DNA of 64,000 nt from positions 1 to 64,000 of the forward strand of contig NZ_JAINVU010000007.1 of the NCBI RefSeq assembly GCF_019880555.1, written 5' to 3'. A model generated the notes under the pieces. The model saw nothing but the letters and a program-made list of their open reading frames with translations. It ran no database searches and had not been told where the DNA came from. This DNA is from Hephaestia mangrovi. GTDB lineage: Bacteria; Pseudomonadota; Alphaproteobacteria; Sphingomonadales; Sphingomonadaceae. The translations under genes were made by a program, and so were the position numbers. Every line of letters begins with the position of its first letter. The stretch's first letter is position 1. Below, piece after piece: positions 26,409 to 37,031 of the stretch.

Positions 26409-27710
26409 TCAACTTCCCTCGCGTGCGCCGAGCAGCGTTTCCACCGAGGTGAATTTCTCGCGCGGTGCGCCGGCGCGGGCGCGGCCGATCTCCGCTTTGT
26501 CGATCGCCTGCCAGTCGCGAAAGGTGACGACATCGACGTCGCGTGCCGCCAGCAGTGCGTCGAGCCCGGGCCGGCCCTGCTTCGCGCTTGCGGCGGGCAG
26601 ATCTTCGGCCAGGTGCTCGGCGATCAGGAAGCCGTCGGGGCGGTTGGTGCCGATCGTGCCCGTCGGCCCGCGCCGCGCCCAGCCGACCGCATACAGGCCC
26701 GGCGCGATGCGGCCGTCGTCATTGGCGAAGCGCCCGGCGCGAGTGTCGAACGGCACGCCAGGGATCGGGGAGGTGCGATAGCCGATGCAACTGACCACCA
26801 GCCCGGCGGGCACGGCATAGGTGTCGCCGGTGCCTTCGGCGCGGCCGTCGGGGGTAAGGCGGGTGCGTTCGACGATCACCCGTTCGGCCCGCTCCGCGCC
26901 CTCGATCGCCACTGGCCGCGCGAAGAAATCGAACACGATTTCGATCGGTTTGTCCGCTGGCTGCTTGATGAAATCGCGCAGCAGCGAAACCGATTTGCGC
27001 TGCCCCGGTTCGAGCTCTGCATCGGCCTCGATCGGCGGAAAGTCGGCCGCGTCGACCAGCGGCACGGCGCGCGCCAGATGGCCGAGCTCGCCCAGTTCCT
27101 TGGGCGTCATCGCGATCTGGTGCGGTCCGCGCCGGCCGAGGAGGGTGACGCGGTTGATGGCGTGGCCGCGCAAGCCTTCCAGCGCATGCGCGACGATGTC
27201 CGAGCCGGCGAACTCGGCTTCGGTCTTGGCCAGAATCCGCGCGACGTCCAGCGCGACATTGCCGTTGCCGATGACGACCGCGCCGGGGCCGTCGAGCACC
27301 GGGGCCAGCGCTTCATGATCGGGATGGCCGTTATACCACCCGACGAACGCCGCCGAGCCGACCACGCCGGGCAGGTCCGCGCCGGGAATGTCGAGCGGCC
27401 GGTCGGCCGGCGCGCCGGTCGCCAGCACGACGGCGTCGTAAAGCGCGCGCAGTTCGTCGATCGACACCTGCTCGCCGATCGTGACATTGCCGACGAAGCG
27501 CACATTGTCGGTCAGCGCGACCGCCTCGTAGCGGCGCGAGACGTTCTTGATCGACTGGTGATCGGGCGCGACGCCGGATCGAATCAGCCCGAACGGCACC
27601 GGCAGCCGATCGATGATATCGACGCGGACATCCTCGCCGAACGTCTTCTGGCAGGCCTCCGCCGTGTAATAGCCGGCCGGCCCCGAGCCGACGATCGCCA
27701 CGTGCCGCAT
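26409..27710 (-). CDS. Ferredoxin-NADP+ reductase (adrenodoxin reductase/FprA family)
   Basis: This 433-residue flavoenzyme starts [20 protein letters not shown] with the FAD-binding glycine motif. It continues [35 protein letters not shown], the NADP-binding [16 protein letters not shown] and [20 protein letters not shown], and ends with [18 protein letters not shown], all in the family order. It moves electrons between NADPH and ferredoxins, often for P450s or iron-sulfur assembly. AAGGAG 8 bases upstream is the ribosome site, and it lies inside the arm of a hairpin (27713-27739). It is a single gene following the CsgG-like gene on the same strand. Confidence 0.92.
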   Translation of the reverse strand: MRHVAIVGSGPAGYYTAEACQKTFGEDVRVDIIDRLPVPFGLIRSGVAPDHQSIKNVSRRYEAVALTDNVRFVGNVTIGEQVSIDELRALYDAVVLATGAPADRPLDIPGADLPGVVGSAAFVGWYNGHPDHEALAPVLDGPGAVVIGNGNVALDVARILAKTEAEFAGSDIVAHALEGLRGHAINRVTLLGRRGPHQIAMTPKELGELGHLARAVPLVDAADFPPIEADAELEPGQRKSVSLLRDFIKQPADKPIEIVFDFFARPVAIEGAERAERVIVERTRLTPDGRAEGTGDTYAVPAGLVVSCIGYRTSPIPGVPFDTRAGRFANDDGRIAPGLYAVGWARRGPTGTIGTNRPDGFLIAEHLAEDLPAASAKQGRPGLDALLAARDVDVVTFRDWQAIDKAEIGRARAGAPREKFTSVETLLGAREGS

Positions 27711-27712
27711 AT

Positions 27713-27739
27713 ACCGGGCTCCTTGGTCAGGAGCCCGGT
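27713..27739 (-). promoter_or_regulatory. Hairpin covering the ribosome site of the ferredoxin reductase gene
   Basis: The arms ACCGGGCTCC and GGAGCCCGGT are perfect complements around a 7-base loop. On the minus strand the second arm contains the AAGGAG ribosome site, 8 bases before the ATG. It may be the terminator of the upstream CsgG-like gene, a translation control element, or both. No T run follows, which makes a simple terminator less likely. Confidence 0.45.
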
Positions 27740-27773
27740 GTATCCGTCTGAAACCGCGGAGGGAAGGGGCGCT

Positions 27774-28550
27774 TTAGTGCGCTTCTGGTGCCGCCGCCGC
27801 CGCATCGGCCGGCAAGCCGCCGAGCTGAGTCACCAGCTTGGTGTAGGCATCGAGATAGGCGAGCACGATCACCTGGCCGATCTCGGTATTCTGATAGCCG
27901 CCGCCACCTGCCGCGGCGAGGCCGCCCCACCATCCCGAGCCGGCGCCACCGCCGAAGCCGATATCGGTCTTGCGGGCATAGCCTTCGGTCAGCGCCTGTT
28001 CCTCGGTTGTGCGGGCGTTGACGAGCGACAGCGTGACGTTGGCTTCCTTCTTCTTCAGGTTGATGCCGCCGGCCAGCGCGCCGATCACGCCGTGGCCGAT
28101 CACACCGCCAAGCAGCCCGCCGAAGCCGCCGCCACCCGAATTGCGGTTGGCTGTAACGATGTCGGGCTGGATGAAATAATCAGCGGCACGGACTTGGCCG
28201 CGCCCGAGGTTGGAGCCGGCCTGCAGTTCACCCTGATCGGCGAGCGCGCGTTCCATGGCCCGGCTCTGCATCGAGCGGCCGCGATTGACGAGTGTGAAGC
28301 AGCCGGATTGCATGATGAAGACCTTGAGCACCGCTTCCGGGCTGCCGAGGTTGAGTTCGCGCCACCATTGGTTGTCGGGCTCGACGATCGCGATCGTGCC
28401 GAGGTTGCGCGTGCAATGCGGAATTTGCTGCTCGCCCTTTTCCTGCGCCTGATGGCCGGAAGATCCCCGGTCCTGGTGCTGAGCCGTGGCCGGCGTGGTA
28501 GCGAACGCAACACTTGCGGCGGCAACGGCGCCGACGATCAACTTACGCAT
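27774..28550 (-). CDS. Exported CsgG/HfaB-like protein
   Basis: This 258-residue protein has the signal peptide [24 protein letters not shown] with no lipobox Cys, unlike classical CsgG lipoproteins. The body resembles CsgG-type proteins: [75 protein letters not shown] and [21 protein letters not shown] Gly-rich insert ([20 protein letters not shown]) could be membrane-active, and a second one lies near 215. CsgG proteins form outer-membrane export channels, but no secreted curli-type subunit gene is nearby, so the role is open. Confidence 0.72.
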   Translation of the reverse strand: MRKLIVGAVAAASVAFATTPATAQHQDRGSSGHQAQEKGEQQIPHCTRNLGTIAIVEPDNQWWRELNLGSPEAVLKVFIMQSGCFTLVNRGRSMQSRAMERALADQGELQAGSNLGRGQVRAADYFIQPDIVTANRNSGGGGFGGLLGGVIGHGVIGALAGGINLKKKEANVTLSLVNARTTEEQALTEGYARKTDIGFGGGAGSGWWGGLAAAGGGGYQNTEIGQVIVLAYLDAYTKLVTQLGGLPADAAAAAPEAH

Positions 28551-28781
28551 TTCCCAATGATCCCCCGTTTATCTGCGGATGGTATACTCCACGTACTCGC
28601 CGGCAGAATTACACCGGCAACCTTCGGTTGCGAGCCGAAACTCAAATCCTCTTGGTCCCCGAATTTCGCTAACACAAGTTGGGATTTTGGCCTAGCCTCA
28701 AGTAGTCGGCGCATGGCTTTTGGCTTTGGCTGCGAACGCTGCTATCGGCCGCATTCGACCCTTCGGCAGACTGTATCGATC

Positions 28782-30593
28782 GTGACGACATCCCAGAAAA
28801 ATATCCGTAATTTCAGCATTATTGCCCATATCGACCATGGCAAGTCGACGCTCGCCGATCGGCTGATTCAGGTGACCGGTGGGCTGACCGAGCGCGAGAT
28901 GCAGGCGCAAGTGCTTGATAATATGGAGATCGAGCGCGAGCGGGGGATTACGATCAAGGCCCAGACCGTCCGCCTCAACTATATTGCGAGCGACGGGGAG
29001 ACCTATGAGCTCAACCTGATGGATACGCCGGGCCATGTCGACTTCGCTTATGAGGTGTCACGCAGCCTGGCCGCGTGCGAGGGCGCGCTGCTGGTGGTCG
29101 ATGCCGCACAGGGTGTGGAGGCGCAGACGCTCGCCAACGTCTATCAGTCGATCGAGCATGACCATGAGATCGTCCCCGTCATCAACAAGATCGATCTGCC
29201 GGCCGCCGATGTCGACAAGGTGAAGGCGGAGATCGAGGACATCATCGGCCTCGATGCGTCGGACGCGGTGCAGACCAGCGCCAAATCGGGGATCGGCATC
29301 GAGGACGTGCTGGAAGCGATCGTCAAGCGCATCCCCGCGCCGAAGGGCGACCGCGACGCGCCGCTGAAGGCGATGCTGGTCGACAGCTGGTACGACCCGT
29401 ATCTGGGCGTCGTCATCCTGGTGCGGGTGATGGAAGGCACGCTGAAGAAGGGCCAGCAGATCAAGTTCATGCAGGCGGGCACCACCCATCTGATCGACCG
29501 TGTCGGCTGCTTCCGCCCCAAGATCGAGCAGTTGAGCGAATTGAGCGCCGGCGAGATCGGCTTCATCACCGCGCAGATCAAGGAAGTCGCGCAGACCGCG
29601 GTCGGCGACACGATCACCGACGCCAGGCGCCCCACCGACACGCCTTTGCCGGGCTTCAAGGAAGTCCAGCCGGTGGTGTTCTGCGGGCTGTTCCCGGTCG
29701 ACGCCAACGACTTCGAGAAACTCCGCGAGAGCATTTCCAAGCTGCGGCTCAACGATGCGTCGTTCAGCTTCGAGATGGAAACCTCGGCAGCGCTCGGCTT
29801 CGGCTTCCGCTGCGGGTTCCTGGGGCTGCTCCACCTCGAGATCATTCAGGAGCGGCTGACGCGCGAATATGATCTCGACATCATCACCACCGCGCCGAGC
29901 GTGGTCTATCAGATCGAGCTGACCCATGGCGGCGGTCACATCGAGCTGCACAATCCAGCCGACATGCCCGATCCCAACAGGATCGAGTCGATCGCCGAGC
30001 CGTGGATCGAGGCGGTGATCTATTGCCCCGACGAATATCTCGGCTCGATTCTCAAGCTCTGCCAGGACCGGCGCGGCATCCAGAAGAACCTGACCTATGT
30101 CGCGGGCCGCGCGCAGGTGACGTACGAGCTGCCGCTGAACGAAGTGGTGTTCGATTTCTACGACCGGCTGAAGAGCATTTCGCGCGGCTATGCGAGCTTC
30201 GACTATCACCAGATCGGCTATCGCGAGGGCGATCTCGTCAAGATGTCGATCCTGGTGAATGGCGAGGCCGTGGATGCGCTGTCGATGATCGTCCACCGCT
30301 CGACCGCCGAGGCGCGGGGCAGGGGCATGTGCGAGCGGCTGAAGGACCTGATCCCGCGCCACCTGTTCAAGATCCCGATCCAGGCGGCGATCGGCGGCAA
30401 GGTGATTGCTCGCGAGACGATCGCGGCGCTGCGCAAGGACGTTACCGCGAAATGCTATGGCGGCGACGCGACGCGCAAGCGCAAGCTCTTGGAAAAGCAG
30501 AAAGAGGGCAAGAAGCGGATGCGCGAATATGGCAGCGTCAGCATCCCGCAGGAGGCGTTTATCGCGGCGTTGCGGATGGGGGATGAGGGCTGA
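28782..30593 (+). CDS. lepA: Elongation factor 4 (LepA) GTPase
   Basis: This 603-residue ribosome-associated GTPase back-translocates stalled ribosomes. The start is taken as the GTG giving [20 protein letters not shown], matching the usual LepA N-terminus. The frame extends further upstream without family similarity. GTPase motifs are [13 protein letters not shown] (G1), ERGITIKAQ (G2), [10 protein letters not shown] (G3) and [11 protein letters not shown] (G4). The LepA-specific C-terminus [20 protein letters not shown] and a final [11 protein letters not shown] are intact. The antisense gene upstream is divergent across a 230-base gap with no other feature seen. Confidence 0.97.
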   Translation: MTTSQKNIRNFSIIAHIDHGKSTLADRLIQVTGGLTEREMQAQVLDNMEIERERGITIKAQTVRLNYIASDGETYELNLMDTPGHVDFAYEVSRSLAACEGALLVVDAAQGVEAQTLANVYQSIEHDHEIVPVINKIDLPAADVDKVKAEIEDIIGLDASDAVQTSAKSGIGIEDVLEAIVKRIPAPKGDRDAPLKAMLVDSWYDPYLGVVILVRVMEGTLKKGQQIKFMQAGTTHLIDRVGCFRPKIEQLSELSAGEIGFITAQIKEVAQTAVGDTITDARRPTDTPLPGFKEVQPVVFCGLFPVDANDFEKLRESISKLRLNDASFSFEMETSAALGFGFRCGFLGLLHLEIIQERLTREYDLDIITTAPSVVYQIELTHGGGHIELHNPADMPDPNRIESIAEPWIEAVIYCPDEYLGSILKLCQDRRGIQKNLTYVAGRAQVTYELPLNEVVFDFYDRLKSISRGYASFDYHQIGYREGDLVKMSILVNGEAVDALSMIVHRSTAEARGRGMCERLKDLIPRHLFKIPIQAAIGGKVIARETIAALRKDVTAKCYGGDATRKRKLLEKQKEGKKRMREYGSVSIPQEAFIAALRMGDEG

Positions 30594-30618
30594 TGCGCAG
30601 GTTAGCAAAAGGGCGGCG

Positions 30619-31608
30619 ATGATCGACAGACGGGGTGCATTGGGGCTTGGCGCGGCGGCGGCGGTTGCCGCGACGGGCAAGGCGGTTGCCGCCGAGGACG
30701 ATCCGATCGCGGTCGTCTCGACCTGGAATTTCGGCAAGGCAGCGAATGCGGCGGCACTCGCCACGTTCAAGGCGGGGGGCAGCCCGCTCGACGCGGTAGA
30801 AGCCGGCGCGCGGGTGCCCGAGGCGGACCCAGATAATCACTCGGTCGGGCTGGGCGGTTATCCCGACCGCGACGGGCATGTGACGTGTGACGCGATCATC
30901 ATGGACGATGCCGGCGGCTGCGGCGCGGTGGCGGCGATCGAGGACGTGGTGCACGCGATCACCGCCGCGCGGCTGGTGATGGAGAAGACGCCGCACACGA
31001 TGCTGGTCGGCGAGGGCGCGACGCGGTTCGCGCATGAACAGGGGTTGCCCAAGGCCAATCTGCTGACACCGGCGGCCGAGAAGGCGTGGAAGGAGTGGCT
31101 CAAGACCGCGAAATACCAGCCGGTCGCGAATATCGAGAACGCGCTGCCCTCGCCGCCGGGATCGGTGCGCAATCACGATACGATCGGGATCATGGCGCGA
31201 GCGCGCGACGGGCGGATGGCGGCGGCGTGCACCACATCGGGCATGGCGTTCAAGATGCGCGGCCGGGTAGGCGATTCACCGCAGGCCGGGTGCGGGCTGT
31301 TCATCGAGAAGGGCGTCGGCGCGGCGGCTTCGACCGGGGTGGGCGAAGAGGTGATCCGCATCGCGGGCACGGCGCGGGTGGTCGCCTCGATGCGTGCCGG
31401 CATGTCACCGATGGCGGCGTGTCGCGAGGCGTGCGAGCATATCGCGCACCTGCGTGGCGACGCGATCAAGGAGCTTCAGGTCGGTTTCCTGGCGCTGTCC
31501 GCGACGGGCGAGGTTGGCGCGTTCGCGCTGATGCCGGGTTTCACCTATGCGGTGACACGGCATTCCGGCGCCACCGAAGTGTCCCCATCTGGGAGCCTGT
31601 TCGGCTGA
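30619..31608 (+). CDS. Exported N4-(beta-N-acetylglucosaminyl)-L-asparaginase (Ntn hydrolase)
   Basis: This 329-residue protein starts MIDRRGALGLGAAAAVAATG, with a Tat-type signal (RRGALGLG) ending near AVAAED. Conserved blocks follow: VVSTWNFGKAANAAAL, NHSVGLGGYPDRDGHVTCDA, IIMDDAGGCGAVAAIE and, most telling, VRNHDTIGIMARARDGRMAA. In that block the Thr after HD is the autocatalytic cleavage site and nucleophile. TTSGMAFKMRGRVGDSPQAG is the substrate-binding region. It should cleave GlcNAc-Asn or isoaspartyl-type bonds in the periplasm. It begins 26 bases after lepA, and a plain GCG-rich site precedes the ATG. Confidence 0.9.
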   Translation: MIDRRGALGLGAAAAVAATGKAVAAEDDPIAVVSTWNFGKAANAAALATFKAGGSPLDAVEAGARVPEADPDNHSVGLGGYPDRDGHVTCDAIIMDDAGGCGAVAAIEDVVHAITAARLVMEKTPHTMLVGEGATRFAHEQGLPKANLLTPAAEKAWKEWLKTAKYQPVANIENALPSPPGSVRNHDTIGIMARARDGRMAAACTTSGMAFKMRGRVGDSPQAGCGLFIEKGVGAAASTGVGEEVIRIAGTARVVASMRAGMSPMAACREACEHIAHLRGDAIKELQVGFLALSATGEVGAFALMPGFTYAVTRHSGATEVSPSGSLFG

Positions 31609-31661
31609 TTACCCCGGGAAAGATAACTTCACTTTAACGATGAATCCGGTAGCCGAAGGGT

Positions 31662-32711
31662 ATGCCGGGTGCTTCTCACGAACCCGCGACGGGCTTCGCG
31701 CCCGCCGTCGATGCGCTGATCGCACGCGCGGCGGTGGCCGATGCGCGTGCGCCGCATTTCGCGGCCAGCATCGCGGCCGATCTCGCGACCCCGGCGCCGT
31801 GGCGGCTCGACGATGAGACGCGTGCGCTGATCCTTGCCGATCTCGATCGGCTGGTGGGGGCGATCGCTGCCGATCTGCGGCTCGCCGGGGGGCGCAACGC
31901 TGTCGAGGTGCCGGCGATGGAGACCGGCCGGCCGCTTACCGAACGGCTGATCTCGGGCGGATTGTTCGACAATCCCGATTTTGCCCGCGAAATGGCGGCA
32001 CGCGCCTGGATCAACGTGATCGGCGCCCATCTGCCCGCCGGCGATGCCGATCCCGATCAGCCCAGCCTGTTGCCGCGGCTCGCCAATGCGCACGATCGAC
32101 TGATCGCGAGCGCGGCGAGCGCCTTGATGGCGGCGCAAGGACGGCGGCGCACCGGCGGCCTCGATGCCGGCCGGGACGATCTGCCTGCCGAACTGCAGCA
32201 TTATCTCGTCTGGTGGGTCGCCGCCGCGCTGGGCGCGGCGCGCGCGCAGGACGCCGGTGTCGTGGAGGGGGCGCGGCGGGCGCTCGCCGCGCATGACGAG
32301 GGCGGCCGTCTCGAAGCAGTCGCCGAGCGGCTCGTTGCCGCGCTCGATCCAGACGAGGAGGCGCTGCCAGGGCTGATCGGAGATGCGCTCGATGATCGCA
32401 ACCTCACTCTGCTCGCCGCGCTGATCGCGCATGGCCTGGCGCTCGATGTCGCCGCCGCGCGGACGATCCTGATCGATCCGGCGGGGGACCGGCTCTGGCT
32501 CGCCATGCGCGCGCTCGATTTGCCGCGCGATCTCGTCGTCCGGCTCGGCATGGCCCTGGCGACCGCCGATCGCCGGCGCGACGAGCATGGCTTTCTTGAT
32601 CTCCTCGATCCGATGATGGCGCTGGCGCCGGCCGAAGCTGCTGTGGCGCTGGCTCCCATCCGCCTGCCGCAAACCTATCGCGTGGCTCGTGCCGCGCTGG
32701 CGCGGCCATGA
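31662..32711 (+). CDS. DUF2336 family protein
   Basis: This 349-residue, Ala/Asp/Leu-rich, all-helical protein has no signal peptide or membrane segment. The N-terminus FAPAVDALIARAAVADARA and repeats such as LTERLISGGLFDNPDFAREM, NLTLLAALIAHGLALDVAAA and DRLWLAMRALDLPRDLVVRL are typical of alphaproteobacterial DUF2336 proteins, whose function is not known. Its TGA overlaps the ATG of the following histidine-kinase-like gene (ATGA at 32708-32711), so the two are coupled and probably work together. The region before the start has GAAGGG as a possible ribosome site. Confidence 0.75.
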   Translation: MPGASHEPATGFAPAVDALIARAAVADARAPHFAASIAADLATPAPWRLDDETRALILADLDRLVGAIAADLRLAGGRNAVEVPAMETGRPLTERLISGGLFDNPDFAREMAARAWINVIGAHLPAGDADPDQPSLLPRLANAHDRLIASAASALMAAQGRRRTGGLDAGRDDLPAELQHYLVWWVAAALGAARAQDAGVVEGARRALAAHDEGGRLEAVAERLVAALDPDEEALPGLIGDALDDRNLTLLAALIAHGLALDVAAARTILIDPAGDRLWLAMRALDLPRDLVVRLGMALATADRRRDEHGFLDLLDPMMALAPAEAAVALAPIRLPQTYRVARAALARP

Positions 32712-34060
32712 CCGTGATCGAGCCGACGCTGCCCGTGGTGCGGGGTCTGGTCGATCGTGACGGCCGGCTGGTCGAGGCCGATGCGCCGCTCGAGGAAGTC
32801 AACGCGCGCGCCGGGGGCCGTCTCGGCGGGGCGCTGACCATACCGGCAATCGCGCATCTCGTGCGCCTCGCCGGCCAGCTCCGCACGACCATCTCGCGGT
32901 CGGCGCGGATGGCGGATGGCGATCAGGATGTCGAAGCCTGGGTGCGTGCCATGCCGGAAGACGGAAGCGTGCGCATCGAGATTACCAATTGGCGCTCGCG
33001 GCCCGCCGGGGGAGCTTTGGGCGATGCGGTCGAAGCGTGGCAATGCCCCGCCGCGGCCGAAGCCGAATGGCGCTGGGAAACCGATGCGGCGCTCCATCTC
33101 ACCTATGTCGCGGTGGCGCCTGACGTGCACGACGGCCGCGATCTCGCTGCGCTGCTCGGGCAACCGCTGACCCGGCTGTTCGCAATTGACATGGCCGATC
33201 CGGAACCGCCGATCCTGCGCGCCTTGTCGCTTCATCAGCGCTTCGACGGCCAGGCGGCGGTGGTGCGCGCGAGCGGTCGCGCGGTGCAGCTGGAGGGTAT
33301 GCCGCGCCGCGACGGCGCCGGACGTTTCGCCGGGTTCGCCGGGGCTGCCCGCTACGATCGTGGTGGCGATGCCGCGCCGGCATTCGGCGACGGCGCGTTC
33401 AACACCCGGCTCGACAGCGCGCTGCGGGGGCCGCTGGGCGCGATCATCGCCAATGCCGATGCGATCCAGGCACAGAATGACGGTGCGCTTGCCGGCACGT
33501 ATGCCGAATATGCCGGCGACATCGCCACGGCGGGGCGGCATCTGCTGGGGCTGGTCGACGATCTCGTCGATCTTCAGGCGATCGAGCGCAGCGATTTTCA
33601 CGTCGCCGCCGAAGCGATCGACCTCGCCGATCTCGCGCGCCGCGCCGCCGGCCTGTTGCAGGTCAGGGCGAGCGCCAAGCAGGTGCGCATCGATCGCCCG
33701 GCGGCGGGCGAAAACCTGCCGGCGAGCGGAGAGTTCCGGCGCGTGCTGCAAATCCTGGTCAATCTGATCGGCAATGCAGTGCGCTATTCGCCCGAAGGCA
33801 GCGTCGTATGGGTGCGCGCCGAGCGTATCGCCGGAGAGGCCGCGGTGATCGTCGCCGATCAGGGCAAGGGAATCGCGCCCGAAGACCAGGCGCGGATCTT
33901 CGAAAAATTCGCGCGCGTCGATCCCAATGAGCCGGGCGGCAGCGGCCTTGGCCTTTATATTTCCAGGAGGCTCGCGCGCGCGATGGCGGGCGATATCGCG
34001 GTCGATAGCGCGCCGGGGCAGGGCGCGCGCTTCACCTTGACGCTCCCGTCGCGCGGGTAG
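32708..34060 (+). CDS. Cytoplasmic histidine-kinase-like protein lacking the phospho-acceptor His
   Basis: This 450-residue protein has no membrane helices. Residues 1-220 are an unassigned sensor region, partly PAS-like. The dimerisation helix reads FNTRLDSALRGPLGAII where active kinases read FLxxMSHELRTPLNAI. Ser237 replaces the phospho-His, and the adjacent Glu and Thr are Ala and Gly. The ATP-binding domain is well kept: LVNLIGNAVRYSPEGSVVWV (N box), VADQGKGIAPEDQARIFEKF (G1/F) and GGSGLGLYISRRLA (G2). It may be an allosteric or phosphatase-type partner rather than a kinase. It is coupled to the DUF2336 gene by ATGA overlap and converges on the gltA operon. Confidence 0.82.
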   Translation: MTVIEPTLPVVRGLVDRDGRLVEADAPLEEVNARAGGRLGGALTIPAIAHLVRLAGQLRTTISRSARMADGDQDVEAWVRAMPEDGSVRIEITNWRSRPAGGALGDAVEAWQCPAAAEAEWRWETDAALHLTYVAVAPDVHDGRDLAALLGQPLTRLFAIDMADPEPPILRALSLHQRFDGQAAVVRASGRAVQLEGMPRRDGAGRFAGFAGAARYDRGGDAAPAFGDGAFNTRLDSALRGPLGAIIANADAIQAQNDGALAGTYAEYAGDIATAGRHLLGLVDDLVDLQAIERSDFHVAAEAIDLADLARRAAGLLQVRASAKQVRIDRPAAGENLPASGEFRRVLQILVNLIGNAVRYSPEGSVVWVRAERIAGEAAVIVADQGKGIAPEDQARIFEKFARVDPNEPGGSGLGLYISRRLARAMAGDIAVDSAPGQGARFTLTLPSRG

Positions 34061-34072
34061 CGCCGCGCCGAC

Positions 34073-34270
34073 CTATCGGCGCCGGGTGCGCAGCAGGACG
34101 ACCACGCCGACCACGACCAGCGCAGCGCCGCGGATCGCCCATTCCTGCTGGCCGAGCATGAAGCTCGAGCTCGGCCAATTGATGAAGCCCAGCCCCTGGC
34201 CGATCCACAACAGCCCGATCAGCAGCGCGATCGCGCCGACGATGGTCAGGATCGGCCGCAGCCAGCGCAT
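34073..34270 (-). CDS. Small two-helix inner-membrane protein, 65 residues
   Basis: MRWLRPILTIVGAIALLIGL is a first membrane segment that continues to LWIGQGLGFINW. A second, GAALVVVGVVVLLRTRRR, ends in Arg residues. The start lies 3 bases after the gltA stop codon on the same strand, so it is the last gene of the gltX-gltA run. Such short proteins with the motif WIGQGLGFI-x-W-P are common in sphingomonads and rhizobia and have no known function. Confidence 0.75.
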   Translation of the reverse strand: MRWLRPILTIVGAIALLIGLLWIGQGLGFINWPSSSFMLGQQEWAIRGAALVVVGVVVLLRTRRR

Positions 34271-34273
34271 CTT

Positions 34274-35557
34274 TTAGCGCTTGTCGATCGCGACGTAGTC
34301 GCGCTGCGTCGGGCCGGTGTACAACTGCCGGGGACGCCCGATCTTCTGCGCCGGGTCCGAGATCATCTCGTTCCACTGCGCGACCCAGCCGACGGTGCGG
34401 GCGAGCGCGAACAGCACGGTGAACATCGAGGTGGGGAAGCCGATCGCCGAGAGGATCACGCCCGAATAGAAATCGACGTTGGGGAACAGCTTCTTCTCGA
34501 CGAAATAATCGTCCTTCAATGCCATTTCCTCGAGCTGCAAGGCAACGTCGAACACCGGATCGGTAACCTTCATCGCCTTGAACACTTCGCGCACGGTCTT
34601 CTGCATCACCGTCGCGCGGGGGTCGTAATTCTTGTAGACGCGGTGGCCGAAGCCCATCAGGCGGAAGGGATCGTCCTTGTCCTTCGCGCGCTCGATATAG
34701 TGCGGGATTTTGTCGGGCGTGCCGATCTCGCGCAGCATGTTGAGCGCCGCTTCGTTGGCGCCGCCATGCGCCGGGCCCCACAGACAGGCGATGCCCGCCG
34801 CGATGCACGCGAACGGATTGGCGCCCGACGAACCGGCGAGCCGCACGGTCGAGGTCGAGGCGTTCTGCTCGTGATCGGCATGGAGGATGAAGATGCGGTC
34901 CATCGCCTTCTCGACCGCGGGATCGACCACATATTCCTCGGCCGGAACGCCGAAGGTCATGCGCAGGAAATTGGCGGTGTAGCTGAGGTCGTTCTGCGGA
35001 TAGAGGAACGGCTGGCCCACTGAATATTTATACGCCATCGCCGCGATCGTCGGCATCTTGGCGATCAGGCGGTGGCTGGCGATCGTGCGCTGCTCAGGGT
35101 CCGATATGTCGGTCGAATCGTGGTAGAAGGCGCTGAGCGCGCCCACCACGCCGCACATGATCGCCATCGGGTGCGCGTCGCGCCGGAAGCCGCGGAAGAA
35201 GGTCGCGAGCTGCTCATGCACCATCGTGTGGCGGGTGATGGTGTTCTTGAAGGTGCTGAGATCGTCCTTCGACGGCAGCTCGCCATTCAACAGCAGATAG
35301 GCGACTTCCATGAAGCTCGATTGCTCGGCGAGCTGGCCGATCGGGTAGCCGCGATGGAGCAGCACGCCCTCTTCGCCATCGATATAGGTCAGGCCCGATT
35401 CGCAGCTCGCGGTCGAGGTAAAGCCGGGGTCGTAGGTGAACTCGCCGGTCTGGGCGTAGAGCTTGCGGATGTCGATCACGTCGGGGCCGACGCTGCCGTG
35501 CAGCACCGGAAAGTCGGTATCCTTGCCGCCCACGGCCAGTTTAGCGGTGTCACTCAT
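34274..35557 (-). CDS. gltA: Citrate synthase
   Basis: This 427-residue type II (hexameric) citrate synthase condenses acetyl-CoA and oxaloacetate. Motifs include [60 protein letters not shown] (catalytic His), [33 protein letters not shown] (catalytic His) and SNVDF-like [16 protein letters not shown] (catalytic Asp). It starts [20 protein letters not shown]. It lies 27 bases downstream of gltX on the same strand. Confidence 0.98.
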   Translation of the reverse strand: MSDTAKLAVGGKDTDFPVLHGSVGPDVIDIRKLYAQTGEFTYDPGFTSTASCESGLTYIDGEEGVLLHRGYPIGQLAEQSSFMEVAYLLLNGELPSKDDLSTFKNTITRHTMVHEQLATFFRGFRRDAHPMAIMCGVVGALSAFYHDSTDISDPEQRTIASHRLIAKMPTIAAMAYKYSVGQPFLYPQNDLSYTANFLRMTFGVPAEEYVVDPAVEKAMDRIFILHADHEQNASTSTVRLAGSSGANPFACIAAGIACLWGPAHGGANEAALNMLREIGTPDKIPHYIERAKDKDDPFRLMGFGHRVYKNYDPRATVMQKTVREVFKAMKVTDPVFDVALQLEEMALKDDYFVEKKLFPNVDFYSGVILSAIGFPTSMFTVLFALARTVGWVAQWNEMISDPAQKIGRPRQLYTGPTQRDYVAIDKR

Positions 35558-35584
35558 CCAATTCTTCCCTTCTTCTTCAACGCG

Positions 35585-37003
35585 TCAGGCCTGAACGGCC
35601 ATGCGGTCGGCGATCCGCCCCAGACTTTCCTCGCGCCCGAGCAACTCGAGCACGTCAAAGATGCCGGGCGACGTCTTGCGCCCGGTGAGTGCGGCGCGAA
35701 GCGGCTGCGCGACCGCGCCCAGCTTCACGCCCGCCGCCTCGGCAACCTGCCGAACCGCAGCTTCGAGAGCGCCGCTCTCCCAGTCGTTCACGCTCGCGAG
35801 TGCGGCATGGACTCGGGCCAGCAGCGCCGGTGCGTCGCCCCCTAGCAGATCGGAAGCCGCGTCGTCCATTTCCAGTGGGCGCGTGCGAAAAAGGAACATC
35901 GCATTTTCGGCGAGCTCAATGAGATTGGCGGCGCGCGGCTTGAGCACGGGCATGGTGCGCTGCAGCAGATTACGCTGCGATGCGCTGAGTTCGAACGGCA
36001 AGCGCGGCGCGACGAGATCGGTCAGCCGGGCGTCGTCGGCCTCGCGAATATAATGGCCGTTCAGGTTCTCGAGTTTCTTGAAATCGAACCGAGATGGTGA
36101 TTTTCCGACGCCGTCGAGATCAAACCATTCGATGGCTTGCTCGCGGCTGATGATCTCATCGTCGCCATGGCCCCAGCCGAGCCGCAGCAGGTAATTGTCG
36201 ACCGCTTCGGGCAGCAGCCCCATCTCGTCGCGATAGGCATCGACGCCGAGCGCGCCGTGGCGCTTCGAGAGCTTGGCGCCATCCGCGCCGTGGATCAGCG
36301 GGATATGGGCATAGACCGGCTCGGCCCAGCCCATCGCCTTCATGAGCGGCAACTGGCGGAAGGCATTGTTGAGATGGTCGTCGCCGCGAATGACGTGGGT
36401 GACGCCCATATCGTGGTCGTCGACCACCACGGCGAGCATATAGGTCGGCGTGCCGTCCGAGCGGAGCAGGACGAAATCGTCGATCTCGCCATTCTGCACG
36501 GTGACGTCGCCCTGGACGCGATCGTGAATCGTCGTCGCGCCTTCGCGCGGCGCCTTGAGGCGAACGACGAACGGCGCGCGTTCCGGCGCCTCGGCGGGAT
36601 CGCGGTCGCGCCAACGGCCATCGTAACGGATCGGCTTGCCCGCCGCTCGTTGTTCCTCACGAAGCGCCGCTAGTTCTTCCGGGGTGGCATAGCATTTGTA
36701 GGCGTGGCCGGCGGCGAGCATCTGCTGCGCGACCTCGGCGTGGCGTGCGGCGCGGGCAAACTGATGCACCGCCTCGCCGTCCCAATCGAGTCCGAGCCAG
36801 CGCATCCCGTCGAGAATCGCGTCGATCGCCGGCTGCGTCGAGCGCGCGCGATCGGTATCCTCGATGCGCAGCAGGAATTTCCCGCCGTGATGTCGGGCGA
36901 ACAGCCAGTTGAACAAGGCGGTGCGGGCACCGCCGATGTGCAGGAAACCCGTCGGCGACGGGGCGAAGCGCGTGACCACGCCCGATTCGGTTGTTGCGCC
37001 CAA
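35585..37003 (-). CDS. gltX: Glutamyl-tRNA synthetase
   Basis: This ~472-residue class I synthetase charges tRNA-Glu. [20 protein letters not shown] carries the HIGH-type motif, and [20 protein letters not shown] carries the KMSKS-type motif [35 protein letters not shown] and [16 protein letters not shown] are also family blocks. The start is uncertain. No ATG lies close. TTG 37003 has GGGAG ~9 bases upstream, while GTG 36979 and GTG 37063 are alternatives. The 5' end lies only ~28 bases from the divergent comEC start, so the two promoters must overlap the genes. Confidence 0.95.
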   Translation of the reverse strand: MGATTESGVVTRFAPSPTGFLHIGGARTALFNWLFARHHGGKFLLRIEDTDRARSTQPAIDAILDGMRWLGLDWDGEAVHQFARAARHAEVAQQMLAAGHAYKCYATPEELAALREEQRAAGKPIRYDGRWRDRDPAEAPERAPFVVRLKAPREGATTIHDRVQGDVTVQNGEIDDFVLLRSDGTPTYMLAVVVDDHDMGVTHVIRGDDHLNNAFRQLPLMKAMGWAEPVYAHIPLIHGADGAKLSKRHGALGVDAYRDEMGLLPEAVDNYLLRLGWGHGDDEIISREQAIEWFDLDGVGKSPSRFDFKKLENLNGHYIREADDARLTDLVAPRLPFELSASQRNLLQRTMPVLKPRAANLIELAENAMFLFRTRPLEMDDAASDLLGGDAPALLARVHAALASVNDWESGALEAAVRQVAEAAGVKLGAVAQPLRAALTGRKTSPGIFDVLELLGREESLGRIADRMAVQA

Positions 37004-37031
37004 GCGCGCATGCTCCCAAGCTGTGAAATCG

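Noticed and set aside
26230..26781. 183-residue plus-strand open frame
   Set aside because: Its first residues are the translated complement of tRNA-Pro and the rest is antisense to the ferredoxin reductase gene.
26613..28781. Long in-frame extension upstream of lepA
   Set aside because: It is antisense to the ferredoxin reductase and CsgG-like genes. LepA similarity begins only at 28782.
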